This document shows positions 63,414 through 64,000 of a stretch of DNA of 64,000 nt, one piece after another. The DNA is from Rummeliibacillus pycnus (GTDB lineage Bacteria > Bacillota > Bacilli > Bacillales_A > Planococcaceae). Location: assembly GCF_002884495.1 (NCBI RefSeq), contig NZ_KZ614145.1:3362423-3426422 (forward strand), in the 5' to 3' direction. The position numbers and the translations under genes are program-made. The notes below the pieces were generated by a model. The model worked only from the letters and a program-made list of their open reading frames with translations, did not search any database and was not told the DNA's origin. Within the stretch, counting starts at the first letter, position 1. Every line of letters begins with the position of its first letter.

Positions 63414-64000
63414 TTAAGCATTGGTCATGTTATTTTTTTCTTTCATTATGGTTGTACTGTGAAGAGCCTGCATATCAGCTGTTGGGTCAATATATACTTT
63501 TGCACTACTAATAGCGACAGGTGCTTCTCCAAATCCAGTAGCAATCAATTTAATCTTTCCTTCATATGTGCAAATGTCTCCTGCAGCATAAATGCCTTCT
63601 ATATTTGTTTCTAAATTACTGTTGACAACAATTGAATTATTTTCAATTTCAAGCCCCCAATTTTTGATGGGGCCAAGTGAAGTAGCAAATCCATAATTGA
63701 CAATTACAGCATCTATGCACAAGGTTTCTTTACGAGTTCCTTTTACCTCTTGAAGTACGACCTGTTCAATCTGATCTTCTCCAATAAGTTCGGTGGGGAC
63801 AAATGGTGTCATCACTTCAACAGAAGAATTTTTTAAGTTCTCGACGCTCTGTTCATGAGCACGAAATGTATCTCTTCTGTGTACTAATGTGACATGTTGA
63901 GCAATTGGCTCTAACATTAAAGCCCAGTCAACAGCTGAATCACCTCCACCAAAAACAACTACTCGTTTTCCTGTAAACTTATTTAAATCATTAATAAAGT
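63414..64000 (-). CDS. Ferredoxin-NADP+ reductase (TrxR-like, YumC type), 5' end missing
   Basis: The C-terminal about 195 residues of a thioredoxin-reductase-like ferredoxin-NADP reductase. The frame continues past the first internal ATG to the window edge, so the gene is cut there. [19 protein letters not shown] is the NADPH-binding motif, and [17 protein letters not shown] is the phosphate-contact Arg region. [21 protein letters not shown] is the second FAD motif. No CxxC is present in the visible part, consistent with an FNR rather than a thioredoxin reductase. It is transcribed towards the ferredoxin gene. Confidence 0.92.
   Translation of the reverse strand, partial: FINDLNKFTGKRVVVFGGGDSAVDWALMLEPIAQHVTLVHRRDTFRAHEQSVENLKNSSVEVMTPFVPTELIGEDQIEQVVLQEVKGTRKETLCIDAVIVNYGFATSLGPIKNWGLEIENNSIVVNSNLETNIEGIYAAGDICTYEGKIKLIATGFGEAPVAISSAKVYIDPTADMQALHSTTIMKEKNNMTNA

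Overview
The window is a low-GC Gram-positive (Firmicutes) chromosome segment, most likely from a spore-former of the Planococcaceae (Caryophanaceae; Lysinibacillus/Viridibacillus/Psychrobacillus-like). The evidence is the 16S type, the AT-rich genes with strong GGAGG ribosome sites and frequent TTG/GTG starts, and a gene order (NETI protein, purEKBCSQLFMNHD, yerA, yerC, pcrB, pcrA, ligA, camS, gatCAB, dagK, rlmCD) that is essentially the Bacillus subtilis pur-yer-gat region. The genus is an inference; the family-level and phylum-level placement is firmer.

Layout. 1-1137: the 3' end of one rRNA operon (23S, 5S, terminator). 1138-2570: a graveyard with an IS200-type transposase remnant and a decayed NUDIX gene. 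2575-7978: a complete second rRNA operon (two sigma-A promoters, 16S, 23S, 5S, terminator) without tRNA genes. A 120-bp spacer element occurs in both of its internal spacers but not in the 23S-5S spacer of the first operon. 8177-9888: malic enzyme and a NETI protein. 9903-23230: the complete twelve-gene de novo purine operon, controlled by a PurBox pair, a guanine-type riboswitch and an intrinsic terminator. 23237-24112 (minus): a DUF2892-like membrane protein with a long repetitive Ser/Gly and Asn/Gln tail. 24277-36382: yerA, yerC, then pcrB-pcrA-ligA-camS and gatCAB.

36383-46347: an MFS transporter, a thioredoxin-like protein, diacylglycerol kinase, cytochrome bd oxidase (cydAB) bracketed by two unannotated-size membrane peptides (a CydS homologue downstream and an unrecognised 31-residue protein upstream), a YhgE-like membrane protein with a divergent TetR regulator, and RlmCD. 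46352-46545 is a highly structured non-coding element, probably derived from an IS200/IS605-type transposon end. 46767-51474: a Dus enzyme, a prolyl-4-hydroxylase, a DUF4256 protein and an AGCS amino-acid symporter. 51679-57398: a secreted beta-propeller/phosphoesterase fusion preceded by five tandem PhoP-like boxes and followed by an RND transporter, which together look like a phosphate-starvation module. 57669-64000: accessory genes (EamA exporter, two hypotheticals, a geranylgeranyl-reductase-like flavoprotein, zinc ribbon, ThpR, DUF1284) and a minus-strand pair of ferredoxin-NADP reductase (cut by the window end) and 4Fe-4S ferredoxin.

Most of the window is conserved housekeeping sequence. 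The parts most worth following are the Pho-box phosphoesterase/RND pair, the 31-residue protein in front of cydA, the 21-bp TACTCGCG array after gatB, the structured elements at 46.4 kb and 62.9 kb, and the repetitive DUF2892 protein.
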